64,000 nucleotides of DNA from Mesorhizobium sp. M4B.F.Ca.ET.058.02.1.1 (GTDB lineage Bacteria > Pseudomonadota > Alphaproteobacteria > Rhizobiales > Rhizobiaceae). The stretch lies in the NCBI RefSeq assembly GCF_003952505.1, contig NZ_CP034450.1, positions 5,338,501-5,402,500 of the forward strand, given 5' to 3'. Made by a program: the position numbers and the translations under genes. Under the pieces are notes generated by a model. The model was not told where the DNA came from. It worked only from the letters and a program-made list of their open reading frames with translations, and ran no database searches. Positions 1-9,379 of the stretch are shown here, piece by piece; position 1 is the first letter of the stretch; each line of letters opens with the position of its first letter.

Positions 1-919
1 GGGCCATGGCGGTGGCGGAACGCTCGCCGAAGAGGTCGCTGAGCACCATGGTGTTCAGTGTCGTTGAGGCGATGCCGGACAATGCCGCGATGCTGTCATT
101 GGCGCTGACGATGCGGGTGCCGTCGCAGACGATGAGGCCTTCGACCGCTGCATTGGCCAGGCCATGCATGCGCTCGGCCTCCGCCTGGTGGCGGCGGAAG
201 CGCAGGTCGATCCACAGGGCCGCCGCCGAAAGCACGAGGATGACCAGGCTGGCGGCGGCCGCCGCGAAGGCCTGCGACATTGGCTCGATCGTGTATTGCG
301 AGATCTCGATCGAGCTATCCGGATAGATCGACACGGCCCCCATCGCGATGAAGTGCAAGGTGCAGATCGCCAGCGTCAAAAGCACGGCGGCGCTGACCGT
401 TCTCAGCGTCGAGGGGCGGTGCAGCGCAACAAAAAGCGACATCGCGGCAAGCGTGATGCCGGCGACCAGCGAGATCCCGACAAGCAGCTGATCCCAGACG
501 ACCCGGCCCTGCACCTCGAACGCCGCCATGCCGGTATAGTGCATCGTGCCGATGCCGACACCGAGCACGGCGCCGCCGACAAGGTAGTGCTCGATGCCGC
601 CGCGCAAGGTGGCGATCCACATGCCGGCGGCGGTAAGCAGGACGGCCGCGGCAAGCGAAAGCACCGACAACTCGGTGTTGTAGGCGTTCGGTATTCCCGG
701 CGAGAAGGCGATCATGGCGATAAAATGCGTCGCCCAGATGCCGAAACCGGTCGAGGTGGCGGCAATCATCAGCCAGGCATAGCGGTTTCTATTGGTCGAG
801 CGGTGGACGTGGCGAAGCAGATTGACCGCCGAGAAGGAAGAAATGCCGCAGATGAGTGCCGCCAGTGCGACCAATCTCAGATCATGCTCGTGCACGATAC
901 AATTATAGACCGTCAACAT
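1..919 (-). CDS. MHYT-domain membrane signalling protein, 3' part cut by window edge
   Basis: The minus frame is open from an ATG at 917-919 to the window edge, giving 306 residues. The N-terminal 240 or so residues form seven hydrophobic segments with the MHYT repeat signature: GTMHYTG, plus related THFIAM and LHFIAM motifs. This module is thought to sense a diatomic gas through bound copper. A PAS-like segment begins near residue 255 (VEGLIVCDGTRIVSAN). Such proteins usually continue into GGDEF and EAL domains that make or degrade cyclic di-GMP, but that part is outside the window, so the output activity is inferred. It is transcribed divergently from ugpB. Confidence 0.85.
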   Translation of the reverse strand, partial: MLTVYNCIVHEHDLRLVALAALICGISSFSAVNLLRHVHRSTNRNRYAWLMIAATSTGFGIWATHFIAMIAFSPGIPNAYNTELSVLSLAAAVLLTAAGMWIATLRGGIEHYLVGGAVLGVGIGTMHYTGMAAFEVQGRVVWDQLLVGISLVAGITLAAMSLFVALHRPSTLRTVSAAVLLTLAICTLHFIAMGAVSIYPDSSIEISQYTIEPMSQAFAAAAASLVILVLSAAALWIDLRFRRHQAEAERMHGLANAAVEGLIVCDGTRIVSANDSIAALSGIASTTLNTMVLSDLFGERSATAMA

Positions 920-1261
920 CTCGCGTCACCTGATCTTCCCGCAATAATCAAGCAATGAAATTGATTAGGGCTGGACGCTTGAAGAATCAGTTATTGCCCG
1001 TGCAACTACGGCGTGCGCGTTCGGTTGCAGAGGCGCCCGAGACGATCTCATGCGGGGGCGGCAATATCGCCTGCCGCACCTGTCCGACGCCGATGTCAAA
1101 AACACTCGCGAGGCTTTGAAACGCGGTCCTGTCCGCGTGCCAATCGGCTTTTCCACAGACCCGCAGGCCACAGCAGAACTGTCACATACCTTCTCTATGA
1201 GAGCGGGCAAGGACTTGCGCACAGCCTGATGTCACCAGCCACTCAAAAGGGAATCAAATCC
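920..1261. other. Intergenic region between MHYT gene and ugpB
   Basis: This 342-base divergent spacer must hold the promoters of both flanking operons. I see no convincing ORF. One half-site resembling a PhoB box (CTGTCAC at 1179-1185) is present without a good second half. A purine-rich ribosome binding site (AAAAGGGA, about 1246-1253) precedes the ugpB ATG. Confidence 0.6.
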
Positions 1262-2614
1262 ATGTCGATCATCAAGCAGGGCCTTGCCGCCCTTGCCGCC
1301 GGCGCTCTTGGCCTGACGCTGGCGCAGCCTGCCGCCGCCGCGCCCGTCAAATTCGATTTCTGGTTCGGCCTTTCGGGCGACCTCGCGCGCGTCGTCGACA
1401 CGCTGTGCAAGAACTTCAATGCCTCGCAGTCCGACTATGAGGCGGTCTGCACCAGCCAGGGCAATTATGACGCGACGCTGCAGAACACCATCGCCGCCTT
1501 CCGCGCAGGCAAGCAGCCGACAGTCGTTCAGGTCTACGATGTCGGCACCGCCACCATGATGCTGTCGGGCGCCTACTATCCGGCCGACAAGCTGATGGAA
1601 GAGAACGGCTACAAGATCGACTACAGCGACTATTTCCCCGGCATCGCGCGCTATTACGCGACGTCGAAGGGCGAGATGCTGTCGTTCCCGTTCAACTCCT
1701 CGACGGCGCTGATGTACTGGAACAAGGACGCCTTCGCCAAGATCGGCAAGACCGAGGCGCCGAAGACCTGGGAAGATGTCGGCGCCGACCTCAAGGCGCT
1801 GAAGGACGCCGGCTATGACTGCCCGATGGCGATCAACATTTCCGGCAACGAGAGCTGGCAATTGATGGAGCAGTTCTCGGCCATCCACAACCAGCCGATC
1901 GCCACCGAGAACAACGGCTATGACGGTCTCAACGCCCGCCTCGAGATGAACAAGACCAAGTTCGTCCAGTATGTCGGCGACCTCAAGAAGTGGTACGACG
2001 CCGGCCTGATCAAGATCAAGTCGAAGGACCTCGGCCAGGACATGGTGCAGGCCTTCGCCTCCGGCACCTGCCAGCTCATCATGACCTCGGTCGGCGACCA
2101 CGGCACGGTCGGCAAGACGCAAAAGGAAGGCATGAGCTGGGACGTGGCCGAGCTGCCCGTCTATGCCGGCACCGAGCGCAAGAATTCGCTGGTCGGCGGC
2201 GCCTCGCTCTGGGTGCTGTCCGGCAAGTCGCCCGAGGAATACAAAGGCGCCGCCGCCTTCCTCAACTTCATCCATGATCCCAAGACGGCGCTCTTCTGGT
2301 CGACCAACACCGGCTACATCCCGGTGGCGAAGTCCGGCTTCGAGTACATGAAGGCCAACGGCTTCTACGACAAGGCGCCCTACAAGGGCCGCGAGGTCGC
2401 CATCGCCAGCCTGACCGCGTCGGAGCCGACCGAGATCACCCGCGGCATCCGTCTCGGTAATTTCACCCAGATCCGCGCCGAGTTCGGCACCCAGATGCAG
2501 GCGATCTTCGCCAACAAGGTCAGCGTTCAGGAAGGCATCGACACGCTGGTCAAGAATGGAGACGCCATCCTCGACCGCTTCCAGCAGACCTACGCGAACA
2601 AGACGCTGCCCTGA
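1262..2614 (+). CDS. ugpB: sn-glycerol-3-phosphate ABC transporter substrate-binding protein
   Basis: Periplasmic binding protein of 450 residues. Residues 1-27 form a Sec signal peptide (KQG, an Ala/Leu-rich core, AQPAAAA), and mature sequence starting PVKFDFWFG is typical of UgpB. The ATG at 1262 is chosen over upstream in-frame codons because the signal peptide begins there and an AAGGGA box lies about ten bases before it. It captures glycerol-3-phosphate, and in related systems glycerophosphodiesters, and delivers them to UgpAE. It is first in ugpBAEC and is followed by a strong hairpin before ugpA, fitting a binding protein made in excess. In other bacteria the operon responds to phosphate starvation. 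Confidence 0.93.
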   Translation: MSIIKQGLAALAAGALGLTLAQPAAAAPVKFDFWFGLSGDLARVVDTLCKNFNASQSDYEAVCTSQGNYDATLQNTIAAFRAGKQPTVVQVYDVGTATMMLSGAYYPADKLMEENGYKIDYSDYFPGIARYYATSKGEMLSFPFNSSTALMYWNKDAFAKIGKTEAPKTWEDVGADLKALKDAGYDCPMAINISGNESWQLMEQFSAIHNQPIATENNGYDGLNARLEMNKTKFVQYVGDLKKWYDAGLIKIKSKDLGQDMVQAFASGTCQLIMTSVGDHGTVGKTQKEGMSWDVAELPVYAGTERKNSLVGGASLWVLSGKSPEEYKGAAAFLNFIHDPKTALFWSTNTGYIPVAKSGFEYMKANGFYDKAPYKGREVAIASLTASEPTEITRGIRLGNFTQIRAEFGTQMQAIFANKVSVQEGIDTLVKNGDAILDRFQQTYANKTLP

Positions 2615-2629
2615 GCGTCGGCTTTTCGT

Positions 2630-2658
2630 GGCCGCCCGCCGACAACAGGCGGGCGGCC
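2630..2658 (+). terminator. Intercistronic hairpin between ugpB and ugpA
   Basis: A perfect 11-base-pair G+C stem (2630-2640 with 2648-2658) with a 7-base loop lies 15 bases after the ugpB stop. It is followed by GTTTCAT rather than a full T-run, so it is more likely a partial terminator or 3' stabiliser than a full stop. Such hairpins let the binding protein be expressed above the membrane components. Confidence 0.65.
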
Positions 2659-2701
2659 GTTTCATATCAGGGCTTGGCCGCCCGGCGGCTTTGGCGGATC
2701 G

Positions 2702-3586
2702 ATGGAAAAACGCGTCACTTTCTCAAGATGGTCGATCGGCATCCTGTTCGCGGTGCCGCAGTTGCTCCTGATCTTCACCTTCTTCTATTGGCCCGCCGGC
2801 CAGGCGGTTTACTGGTCGCTGACGCTGCAGCAACCCTGGGGCGGCGGCAACATCTGGGTCGGGCTCGACAATTTCCGTTCGATCCTCGCCAACACCGACT
2901 ATTGGAACTCGATCACCGCCAGCCTGATCTTTGCCGGCATCAGCACCGGCCTTGCCATGGTCATCGCGTTGGTGCTTGCCACCCTGACCGACCGCCAGCT
3001 TGCCGGCTCACGCCTCTACCGCGTCGTGCTGATCTGGCCTTACGGCATCGCAGCACCTGCGCTGGCGATGGCTTTCCGCTTCATCCTGGCGCCCGAAGCC
3101 GGCTTCATGGCCGCCGTCAACAAGGTCTGGCCAGGCTTCTGGGACCCCGGCCTCAATGGTGCCGACGCCATGGCTTCTGTCATCATCGCGTTCTCCTGGA
3201 AATATGTCGGCTACAACTTCATCTTTTTCCTCGCAGCCCTGCAGGCAATCCCGCGCTCACTGGTCGAGGCGGCGGCGATGGACGGCTCCGGCGTTCTCAG
3301 ACGTTTCCGGGATATCCAGTTCCCGTTGATCACGCCGACAATCTTTTTCCTCCTGGTCATCAACATCACCGAGAGCTTTCAGGATTCCTTCGGCATCGTC
3401 GACATCATGACGGCGGGCGGTCCGGCGAACGCGACCAATCTGATGGTCTACAAGATCTATTCCGACGGCTTCAAAGGCCTCGATTATTCCGGCGCCGCCG
3501 CGCAAAGCATCATACTGATGCTGCTTATCATCGTGCTCACCATCTTCCAGTTCCGCTTCATCGAGCGGCGTGTGCATTACAAGTGA
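2702..3586 (+). CDS. ugpA: Glycerol-3-phosphate ABC transporter permease UgpA
   Basis: Inner-membrane permease of 294 residues with six predicted transmembrane segments; the first is at about residues 13-33. The EAA loop that docks the ATPase is at about 189-208 (EAAAMDGSGVLRRF), in the usual place for the MalF/UgpA branch of binding-protein-dependent permeases. It pairs with UgpE to form the channel. It sits 87 bases after ugpB and just before ugpE, which supports specificity for glycerol-3-phosphate over a generic sugar. Confidence 0.93.
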   Translation: MEKRVTFSRWSIGILFAVPQLLLIFTFFYWPAGQAVYWSLTLQQPWGGGNIWVGLDNFRSILANTDYWNSITASLIFAGISTGLAMVIALVLATLTDRQLAGSRLYRVVLIWPYGIAAPALAMAFRFILAPEAGFMAAVNKVWPGFWDPGLNGADAMASVIIAFSWKYVGYNFIFFLAALQAIPRSLVEAAAMDGSGVLRRFRDIQFPLITPTIFFLLVINITESFQDSFGIVDIMTAGGPANATNLMVYKIYSDGFKGLDYSGAAAQSIILMLLIIVLTIFQFRFIERRVHYK

Positions 3587-3593
3587 GGCGGGC

Positions 3594-4508
3594 ATGGTCG
3601 AGCGCACCCCGATCCTCAACTTGTTCACCCATCTAATCCTGTTCGTCGGCTTCGCATTTTGCGTGGCGCCGTTCATCATCGTCGCGATCGCGGCCTCGCA
3701 TAATCTGAAGGATGTCAACGACGTGCCGATGTCGCTGCTGCCGGGCAGCGACTTCTGGGTCAACATCAAGGCAGCGTGGACGACGGCCGATCTCGGGCCG
3801 AAGCTGTTCAACAGCTTTATCATGGCCGCAGGCGTGGCGGCCGGCAAAGTCATCATCTCGGCGCTCACCGCCTTCTCGATCGTCTACTTCCGTTATCCCG
3901 GCCGCATGCTGATCTTCTGGCTAATATTCGTCACGCTGATGCTGCCGCTGGAAGTGCGCATCGTGCCGACCTACGCGGTCGTCGCCAACGTCATGTCGCC
4001 ATATCAGGCGATCCTCGACGTGACTGGCCTGAGCTGGCTGATCGAGAAGGTCTCGGGGGTGCAGGTCGCACTCAGCCTCGGGCTGCTCAATTCCTATACC
4101 GGCCTTATCATGCCGCTGATCGCCACCGCCACCGGCACGTTCCTCTACCGGCAGTTCTTCCTGACTGTGCCGGACGAACTGACCGAGGCCGCGCGCATGG
4201 ATGGTGCAGGAGCCTTGCGCTTCTTCATCGACATCCTGCTGCCCTCGTCGCGCAACAACATGGCGGCGCTCGGCACAATCATGTTCCTGTGGGCGTGGAA
4301 CCAGTATCTGTGGCCGTTGCTCATCACCACCGATGCCAGCCACGCCACGGCGGTGACCGAGCTCAAGCAACTCATCCCCAATGTCGGCGGCATTCCCGAA
4401 TGGAACATCGCCATGGCCGGCACGCTGATCGTCATGCTGCCGCCGCTCGTCGTCGTCGTGGCCATGCAGCGCTGGTTCGTGCGCGGCCTCATCGCCACAG
4501 AAAAGTAG
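3594..4508 (+). CDS. ugpE: Glycerol-3-phosphate ABC transporter permease UgpE
   Basis: Second permease subunit, 304 residues, MalG type. The EAA loop is at about residues 198-217 ([14 protein letters not shown]), and six hydrophobic helices are visible. The frame opens at 3570, but the start is placed at 3594 because [10 protein letters not shown] matches the usual N-terminus of the family and a GAGG box lies just before it. The gene starts 7 bases after the ugpA stop, consistent with translational coupling. It forms a heterodimer with UgpA and binds UgpC. Confidence 0.92.
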   Translation: MVERTPILNLFTHLILFVGFAFCVAPFIIVAIAASHNLKDVNDVPMSLLPGSDFWVNIKAAWTTADLGPKLFNSFIMAAGVAAGKVIISALTAFSIVYFRYPGRMLIFWLIFVTLMLPLEVRIVPTYAVVANVMSPYQAILDVTGLSWLIEKVSGVQVALSLGLLNSYTGLIMPLIATATGTFLYRQFFLTVPDELTEAARMDGAGALRFFIDILLPSSRNNMAALGTIMFLWAWNQYLWPLLITTDASHATAVTELKQLIPNVGGIPEWNIAMAGTLIVMLPPLVVVVAMQRWFVRGLIATEK

Positions 4509-4518
4509 GGACCAGCCG

Positions 4519-5619
4519 ATGGCCTCGATCACCATTCGCGACGTCTACAAAAGCTACGCCAAGATGCAGGTCGTGCACGGCGTCCACCTCGACATCGCGT
4601 CGGGCGAATTCGTCGTCATCCTCGGGCCGTCGGGCTGCGGCAAGTCCACGCTGCTTCGGATGATCGCCGGGTTGGAGGAGATATCAGGCGGCACGATCGC
4701 CATCGACGGCAAGGTGGTCAACAAGCTCGAGCCGCGCGAGCGCGGCTGCGCCATGGTGTTCCAGAACTACGCGCTCTATCCGCATATGAGCGTTTCGCAG
4801 AACATCGGCTATTCGCTGAAGGTGGCGGGCGTTCCAGCCGCCGAACGCGCTCAGCGCATCCAGGCGGTCGCGCGCATCCTGGAACTGGAGCACTTGCTCG
4901 ACCGGAAGCCGATGGCCTTGTCCGGCGGCCAGCGCCAGCGCGTCGCCATGGGCCGCGCCATGATTCGCGAGCCGAAGGTTTTCCTCTTCGACGAACCGCT
5001 CTCCAATCTCGACGCCAAGCTGCGCGTGCAGATGCGCTCGGAAATCCGCAAGCTGCACCGGCGGCTGAGCGCCACCTCGGTCTTCGTCACCCATGACCAG
5101 GTCGAGGCGATGACGCTGGCAGACCGGCTGGTGGTGATGAATGGCGGCCGTGTCGAACAGGTCGGCACGCCGGCGGAAGTCTACAGCCGCCCGGCGAGCC
5201 GCTTCGTCGCCACCTTCGTCGGCGCGCCGGCGATGAACATGCTGGTAGGCGAGGTCACGCTCGATGGCCTGTCGCTGCTCGGTGGCAGCCGCAAGCTCAA
5301 CGTCTCGCGCGCGGGCCTGCCGGTCGGCAGCAAGATCGCGGTGGGCATCCGGCCGGAGGCCGTGCGCATCGTCGCCCCCGGCACGCCGGGCGCGCTCGAC
5401 GCGACCGTCGACCTGGTCGAAGAGCTCGGTGCCGGGCGGGTCATCTATGTCGATCTCGACGGTGCGGCGTTTTCGGTAGTGACGTCGGAAACCGTCCATC
5501 CCGCGCCGGGCAGCGCCGTCGGCCTGCAGTTCTCCGAGGCCGACCTGCACTTCTTCTCGTCCGAGACGGGAAGCCGCCTTGACGTCTTCAAGGCGTCGAT
5601 GCCGGTGCCGGCGCTCTGA
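4519..5619 (+). CDS. ugpC: Glycerol-3-phosphate ABC transporter ATPase UgpC
   Basis: Cytoplasmic ATPase of 366 residues. Visible motifs are Walker [10 protein letters not shown] (36-44), signature LSGGQ (134-138), Walker B VFLFDEP (154-160) and the switch histidine in VTHDQ (192). The last 120 or so residues form the TOBE/MOBE regulatory region usual for MalK/UgpC-type ATPases. It starts 10 bases after ugpE and completes the ugpBAEC importer. UgpC and MalK subunits are often interchangeable, so the specific name rests on the neighbouring genes. Confidence 0.93.
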   Translation: MASITIRDVYKSYAKMQVVHGVHLDIASGEFVVILGPSGCGKSTLLRMIAGLEEISGGTIAIDGKVVNKLEPRERGCAMVFQNYALYPHMSVSQNIGYSLKVAGVPAAERAQRIQAVARILELEHLLDRKPMALSGGQRQRVAMGRAMIREPKVFLFDEPLSNLDAKLRVQMRSEIRKLHRRLSATSVFVTHDQVEAMTLADRLVVMNGGRVEQVGTPAEVYSRPASRFVATFVGAPAMNMLVGEVTLDGLSLLGGSRKLNVSRAGLPVGSKIAVGIRPEAVRIVAPGTPGALDATVDLVEELGAGRVIYVDLDGAAFSVVTSETVHPAPGSAVGLQFSEADLHFFSSETGSRLDVFKASMPVPAL

Positions 5620-5686
5620 TCAAGCGCTCGGCCGGCTGCGATGGACGGCAAGGCAACTCCCTGTCCGATCGAAGAAGGGTCGCGCA

Positions 5687-6484
5687 ATGAAAGTCATCCA
5701 GGTCACCGACGTCCATCTCGGCCGGCGCGGCGAGATCCGCTTTGGCGCTGACCTGCACGAGCGGCTCGACCGCTGCATCGACCATATCAATGCCCGCCAC
5801 GGCGATGCGGCACTTTGCGTCTTCACCGGTGACCTGACCGAATCCGGCGAGGCGCAGAGCTATGCCGACCTCCAATCAGCCCTGGCGCGGCTTTCAGTCC
5901 CATATCGGCTGCTGCCCGGCAATCACGACAGGCGCGCCAACCTGGTCGCGGCTTTTGCCGGAAATCCAACCGACGAGAATGGCTTCGTGCAGTCGGTCTT
6001 CGACACGCAGGAAGCATCGCTGCTGTTCCTCGACAGCCTGGCCGAGGGCCGCGTCACCGGCGAATTATGCGACAGGCGGCTGGCCTGGCTGGATGCCAGG
6101 CTCGGCGAGGCGGCGGGCCGCCGGGCCTATATCTTCCTGCATCATCCGCCGATCGAGCTTGGCCTCGAGCTGCTCGATCCGCTCGGGCTCGAACAGCCGC
6201 ATCGGCTGCTCGAGGTCCTGACGCGGCACGGCAATGTCCGCTACATCTTCTTCGGCCATGTCCATCGCGACATAGCCGGCACAGTCGCCGGCATTCCGTT
6301 TGCCGCGCAGCGCGGATTGCACGCCCGCTTCGTGCTCGACTTGGTGGGCGGCGAAGTTGTCGAGCAGGCGCCGCCCGCCTATTCGATTATCCACATCGAT
6401 GGGCAGCGCGTCGTCGTGCACAGCCACGATTTTCTGGAGACCTGGCCACTCTGGTCGCCGGCGACGGGCGAGCGGGTACGTTAA
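5687..6484 (+). CDS. GpdQ-like calcineurin-fold phosphodiesterase
   Basis: 265 residues with the two-metal metallophosphoesterase motifs: DVH (Asp8, His10), GDL (Asp49), GNHD (Asn79-His80), HHPP (152-155) and GHVH (His191, His193). The HHPPIELG and later DPLGLEQPHRLLE segments resemble GpdQ, the glycerophosphodiesterase of Enterobacter, more than CpdA, which hydrolyses cAMP. The ATG at 5687 follows a GAAGAAGG box. It sits 67 bases after ugpC, where enteric bacteria carry the unrelated phosphodiesterase gene ugpQ. I infer that it splits glycerophosphodiesters to glycerol-3-phosphate. A cyclic-nucleotide substrate is the main alternative. Confidence 0.75.
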   Translation: MKVIQVTDVHLGRRGEIRFGADLHERLDRCIDHINARHGDAALCVFTGDLTESGEAQSYADLQSALARLSVPYRLLPGNHDRRANLVAAFAGNPTDENGFVQSVFDTQEASLLFLDSLAEGRVTGELCDRRLAWLDARLGEAAGRRAYIFLHHPPIELGLELLDPLGLEQPHRLLEVLTRHGNVRYIFFGHVHRDIAGTVAGIPFAAQRGLHARFVLDLVGGEVVEQAPPAYSIIHIDGQRVVVHSHDFLETWPLWSPATGERVR

Positions 6485-6536
6485 GGCGTGTCGATATTCA
6501 GGCGGTGCCGGCCTGATCTGAATCTCAACACGCCTT
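6483..6536. repeat. Short palindromic element, core-less member of dispersed family
   Basis: An imperfect palindrome whose outer arms are 6483-6491 (AAGGCGTGT) and 6528-6536 (ACACGCCTT). Inside are CGATATTCAGG and CTGAATCTCA, also found in the arms of the longer element at 21551-21694. It has no internal core and lies between the convergent stops at 6484 and 6548, so it may serve as a two-way transcription stop. The first two bases overlap the upstream stop codon. Confidence 0.75.
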
Positions 6537-6547
6537 GGCTTGGAAGC

Positions 6548-7630
6548 TCAGGCAAAAACATGCGCTTTGCCGGAGACGGTCAGCCGCACGATCTCGCCAA
6601 GCGCCGGCGCGTCGATGCCGGGCTTGCGCAGGATCAGCGGCGTGTTGCCGATCGCCGCCGCGTCCGGCGGGTCGGGGCTGTTCAGGAGCCGCACGGCGAT
6701 CGTGCACATCGAGCCGGCGAATTCGGATTCCGTCACCTCGCCGAACAGCATGTCCGGGGTTCCCGACATGCCTTCACGCGAGGTCCGTTTCAACAGCACC
6801 TGTTCCGGCCTCAGCATGATTCGGGCGACATCGCGGCGTTCGGCTGTGTCGACGGCGATGCGGCCGAGCGGCGAGATAGCGAAACCGTCGGCGATCTTCG
6901 CCGGCAGAATGATGGCATCGCCAAGGAACTCTGCGACCATCCTGTCCTTCGGCCGGAAATAGAGTTCGCGCGGCGTGCCGACCTGCGAGAAAAGCCCGTC
7001 GCGCATCACCGCGACCTGGCTGGCGAAGGACAGCGCCTCGGCCTGGTCGTGGGTGACGAGGATGGTGGTGATCCCGGCGGCTTCCAGCAACTCGGCCACT
7101 GCCTTGCGCATGGAGGCGCGCAAGCCGGTATCGAGGGCCGAGAACGGCTCGTCAAGCAGCATCAGGCGCGGCTTCATGGCCATGGCGCGGGCGAGCGCCA
7201 CGCGCTGCTGCTGGCCGCCGGAGAGCTCGTGCGGGCGGCGCTTCAGGATCGCCTTGTCGAGCCCGACGATATAGGCGAGCTCGACGATGTGCTCGGCACG
7301 CTTCTCGGCGTTTCGCGCCAGGCCGAAGCCGATATTGTCGGCGATGGTGAGATGCGGGAACAACGCCCCGTCCTGCGCGACCACGCCGATGCCGCGCCGG
7401 TGCGCCGGCACGGCAGCGCCGCCATTGGCCAGCACCTCGCCATCGAGCACGATCTTGCCCCGGTCCGGCGCCTCGAAGCCGGCGATCAGCCTGAGCAAGG
7501 TGGTCTTGCCGCATCCGGATGGCCCGACGATCGCCGTGCGGCTGCCGCTCTCGACGCTGAGGTCAACGCCGGCCAGCGCCGCCACCGGGCCGTAGTGCTT
7601 GGCCACGCCAGACAGTTCCAGGAAGCTCAT
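6548..7630 (-). CDS. fbpC: Ferric iron ABC transporter ATPase (FbpC type)
   Basis: 360-residue ATPase. Motifs are Walker [10 protein letters not shown] (36-44), signature LSGGQ (136-140), Walker B LMLLDEP (156-162) and switch His194 in VTHDQ. A C-terminal TOBE-like domain follows (MLRPEQVLL region). The ATG at 7630 overlaps the upstream permease stop by four bases (ATGA), showing translational coupling. Together with a fused two-domain permease and a two-tyrosine binding protein, this is the Fbp/Afu/Sfu iron(III) importer layout. The reading frame stays open upstream through the permease gene, but that part is out of frame with the permease. Confidence 0.88.
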   Translation of the reverse strand: MSFLELSGVAKHYGPVAALAGVDLSVESGSRTAIVGPSGCGKTTLLRLIAGFEAPDRGKIVLDGEVLANGGAAVPAHRRGIGVVAQDGALFPHLTIADNIGFGLARNAEKRAEHIVELAYIVGLDKAILKRRPHELSGGQQQRVALARAMAMKPRLMLLDEPFSALDTGLRASMRKAVAELLEAAGITTILVTHDQAEALSFASQVAVMRDGLFSQVGTPRELYFRPKDRMVAEFLGDAIILPAKIADGFAISPLGRIAVDTAERRDVARIMLRPEQVLLKRTSREGMSGTPDMLFGEVTESEFAGSMCTIAVRLLNSPDPPDAAAIGNTPLILRKPGIDAPALGEIVRLTVSGKAHVFA

Positions 7631-9204
7631 CGTCCGGCCATCCTCTTCGACTGGACATAGAGCAGCCAGGTCAGCGGCAGCGACATCGCCACCATGATGA
7701 AGGCATAGGGGGCGGCCGAGGCATAATCGATCTCGCCGCTGTAGGACCAGAAGGCCATGGCCAGCGTGCGGGTGCCGTTCGGCGCCAGCATCTGGGTGGC
7801 GGTGAGTTCGTTCATGATGCCGAGCGCCACAAGCGCCATGCCGGCGGCGGCACCCGGCGCTGAAAGCCGGATGGTCGTCGACCACAGTGCCTTGAGCGGC
7901 GCCCTGCCGAGGCTCGAGGCGGCGCGTTCGAGCTCGACCGGCGCCTGCGCGATCGAAGCCCTGAGGCTGACCAAAGCGCGCGGCAGGAACATCAGCGCGT
8001 AGGCGAAGAGGATGGTGAAGAGCGTCTGGTAGAGCGGCATGGCGACGCGCACGGTTATGGTAACCAGCGCCAACGCGATGACGACGCCGGGCAGCGAGCC
8101 GACGATATAATTGCAGCCCTCGAGCAGGCGCTGCAGCGGCCCTGGCGCGCGGATCGAAATCCAGGCCATCGGCATGGCGGCGATGGTGGCGAGCAGCGCG
8201 CCGGCCATCGCCAGGAACAGCGTCTGGCCGAGTGCCAGGCTGATTTCGTCGAGGCGCCAGACCTCGGCGCCGCCGGCCACGAGCCAGCGGCCGATGGTGA
8301 TGAAGGGCACGCCCAGCGAAAGCAGCGAGGCGATGGCCGGCAGCGCCAGGCAAGGCAGCGTGGCGCGGCCGAGGCTGGCGCGCCGCTGCTGGCGGGCCGC
8401 CCCAGAGCCGACGCGGGCATAGCGCTCCTCGCCGCGCACCAGCACCTCCAGGGCGAGCAGCACGAAGCAGCATGTCACCAGCACGGCGGCGAGCATGTTG
8501 GCGGCCGGCCCGTTGAAGGTCGACTGGAACTGGTCGACGATCGCCGTGGTGAAGGTGTCGAACCGGATGAAGACATAGAGGCCGTATTCGGCCAACAGAT
8601 GCAGGCCGACCAGCAACGAACCGCCGCAAATGGCCAATCTGAGCTGCGGCAGCACGACGCGCGCGAAGACCCGCCACGGACCGAGCCCAAGGGCGGCGGC
8701 CGCGTCCTCCAGTGCGGGGTCGAGCCGGCGCAGCGCTGCGGAGATGGGCAGATAGAGGAATGGAAAATAGGCGATGACGGAGACGAGAACGCCGGCCCAC
8801 AGGCCGTGCAGTCCCGGCACCAGGCTGATCCAGGCATAGGAATGTACGAAGGCCGGAATGGCGAGCGGCGCCACCGACAGCCAGGCCCACAGGCGGGCGC
8901 CGGGCAGGTCGCTGCGCTCGGTCAGCCAGGCCAGCGCCACCGAAAGGACGATGGAGATCGGAACCGCCAGCGCCACCAGCAGGATCGTGTTGATCAGGAG
9001 GTCGCCGACGCGCGGACGGAAGATCAGCGCCGAGACCGTCTCCCAGCCGGTCTGGACCGCGATCCAGATGATGAAGGCCAGCGGCAGCAGCGCAAGCAGC
9101 GAGACCAAAGCGGCGGCAAGCAGGATCCAGGACGTCGATCGCCGGCGTCGCGGGCGCCCCGCCGCCGGCAGGCCCGAATGGATGAGGTCGACCGCCGCTT
9201 GCAT
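7627..9204 (-). CDS. fbpB: Ferric iron ABC transporter permease (FbpB type)
   Basis: Inner-membrane permease of 525 residues made of two fused permease halves, as in FbpB/SfuB. About twelve hydrophobic segments are visible, the first at about residues 27-48 after a basic stretch (RPRRRRST). Two EAA-like loops occur, around [12 protein letters not shown] and [11 protein letters not shown]. The double-length single polypeptide distinguishes this group from UgpA/UgpE. It ends in MAGR and overlaps fbpC by four bases. A 175-base gap with a hairpin separates it from the binding protein gene upstream. Confidence 0.88.
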   Translation of the reverse strand: MQAAVDLIHSGLPAAGRPRRRRSTSWILLAAALVSLLALLPLAFIIWIAVQTGWETVSALIFRPRVGDLLINTILLVALAVPISIVLSVALAWLTERSDLPGARLWAWLSVAPLAIPAFVHSYAWISLVPGLHGLWAGVLVSVIAYFPFLYLPISAALRRLDPALEDAAAALGLGPWRVFARVVLPQLRLAICGGSLLVGLHLLAEYGLYVFIRFDTFTTAIVDQFQSTFNGPAANMLAAVLVTCCFVLLALEVLVRGEERYARVGSGAARQQRRASLGRATLPCLALPAIASLLSLGVPFITIGRWLVAGGAEVWRLDEISLALGQTLFLAMAGALLATIAAMPMAWISIRAPGPLQRLLEGCNYIVGSLPGVVIALALVTITVRVAMPLYQTLFTILFAYALMFLPRALVSLRASIAQAPVELERAASSLGRAPLKALWSTTIRLSAPGAAAGMALVALGIMNELTATQMLAPNGTRTLAMAFWSYSGEIDYASAAPYAFIMVAMSLPLTWLLYVQSKRMAGR

Positions 9205-9314
9205 CAGACCGGACGCCGCGCCGCATCGGCCCGCGGACGAAGGTGGCCGAAGGCGCGCTGATCGCAGCCAGGAACGCAGCTTGTCGTCATCGACGATGCC
9301 ATCTCTAAAACAGA

Positions 9315-9349
9315 GCGCTCCCGCGGAAAGCGAAGTCCCGCAGGAGCGC
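9315..9349 (-). terminator. Intercistronic hairpin between fbpA and fbpB
   Basis: A 12-13 base-pair stem (9315-9326 with 9338-9349) with one mismatch lies about 30 bases downstream of the binding-protein stop. Read on the minus strand it is followed by CTGTTTTAG, a weak T-run. It probably lowers read-through into the permease and ATPase genes. It parallels the ugpB/ugpA hairpin in position and likely role. Confidence 0.6.
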
Positions 9350-9379
9350 AGTCGGTTGCCCTTTTAGGACGAACGCGAA

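Noticed and set aside
1179..1196. Pho box upstream of ugpB
   Set aside because: Only one half (CTGTCAC) matches; the second half CTTCTCT is poor. PhoB control is likely from biology but not supported by this site.
6548..9226. 892-codon frame that would fuse a long N-terminal region to the FbpC ATPase
   Set aside because: The N-terminal part is out of frame with the real permease at 7627-9204, which has proper membrane helices and a four-base overlap with fbpC.
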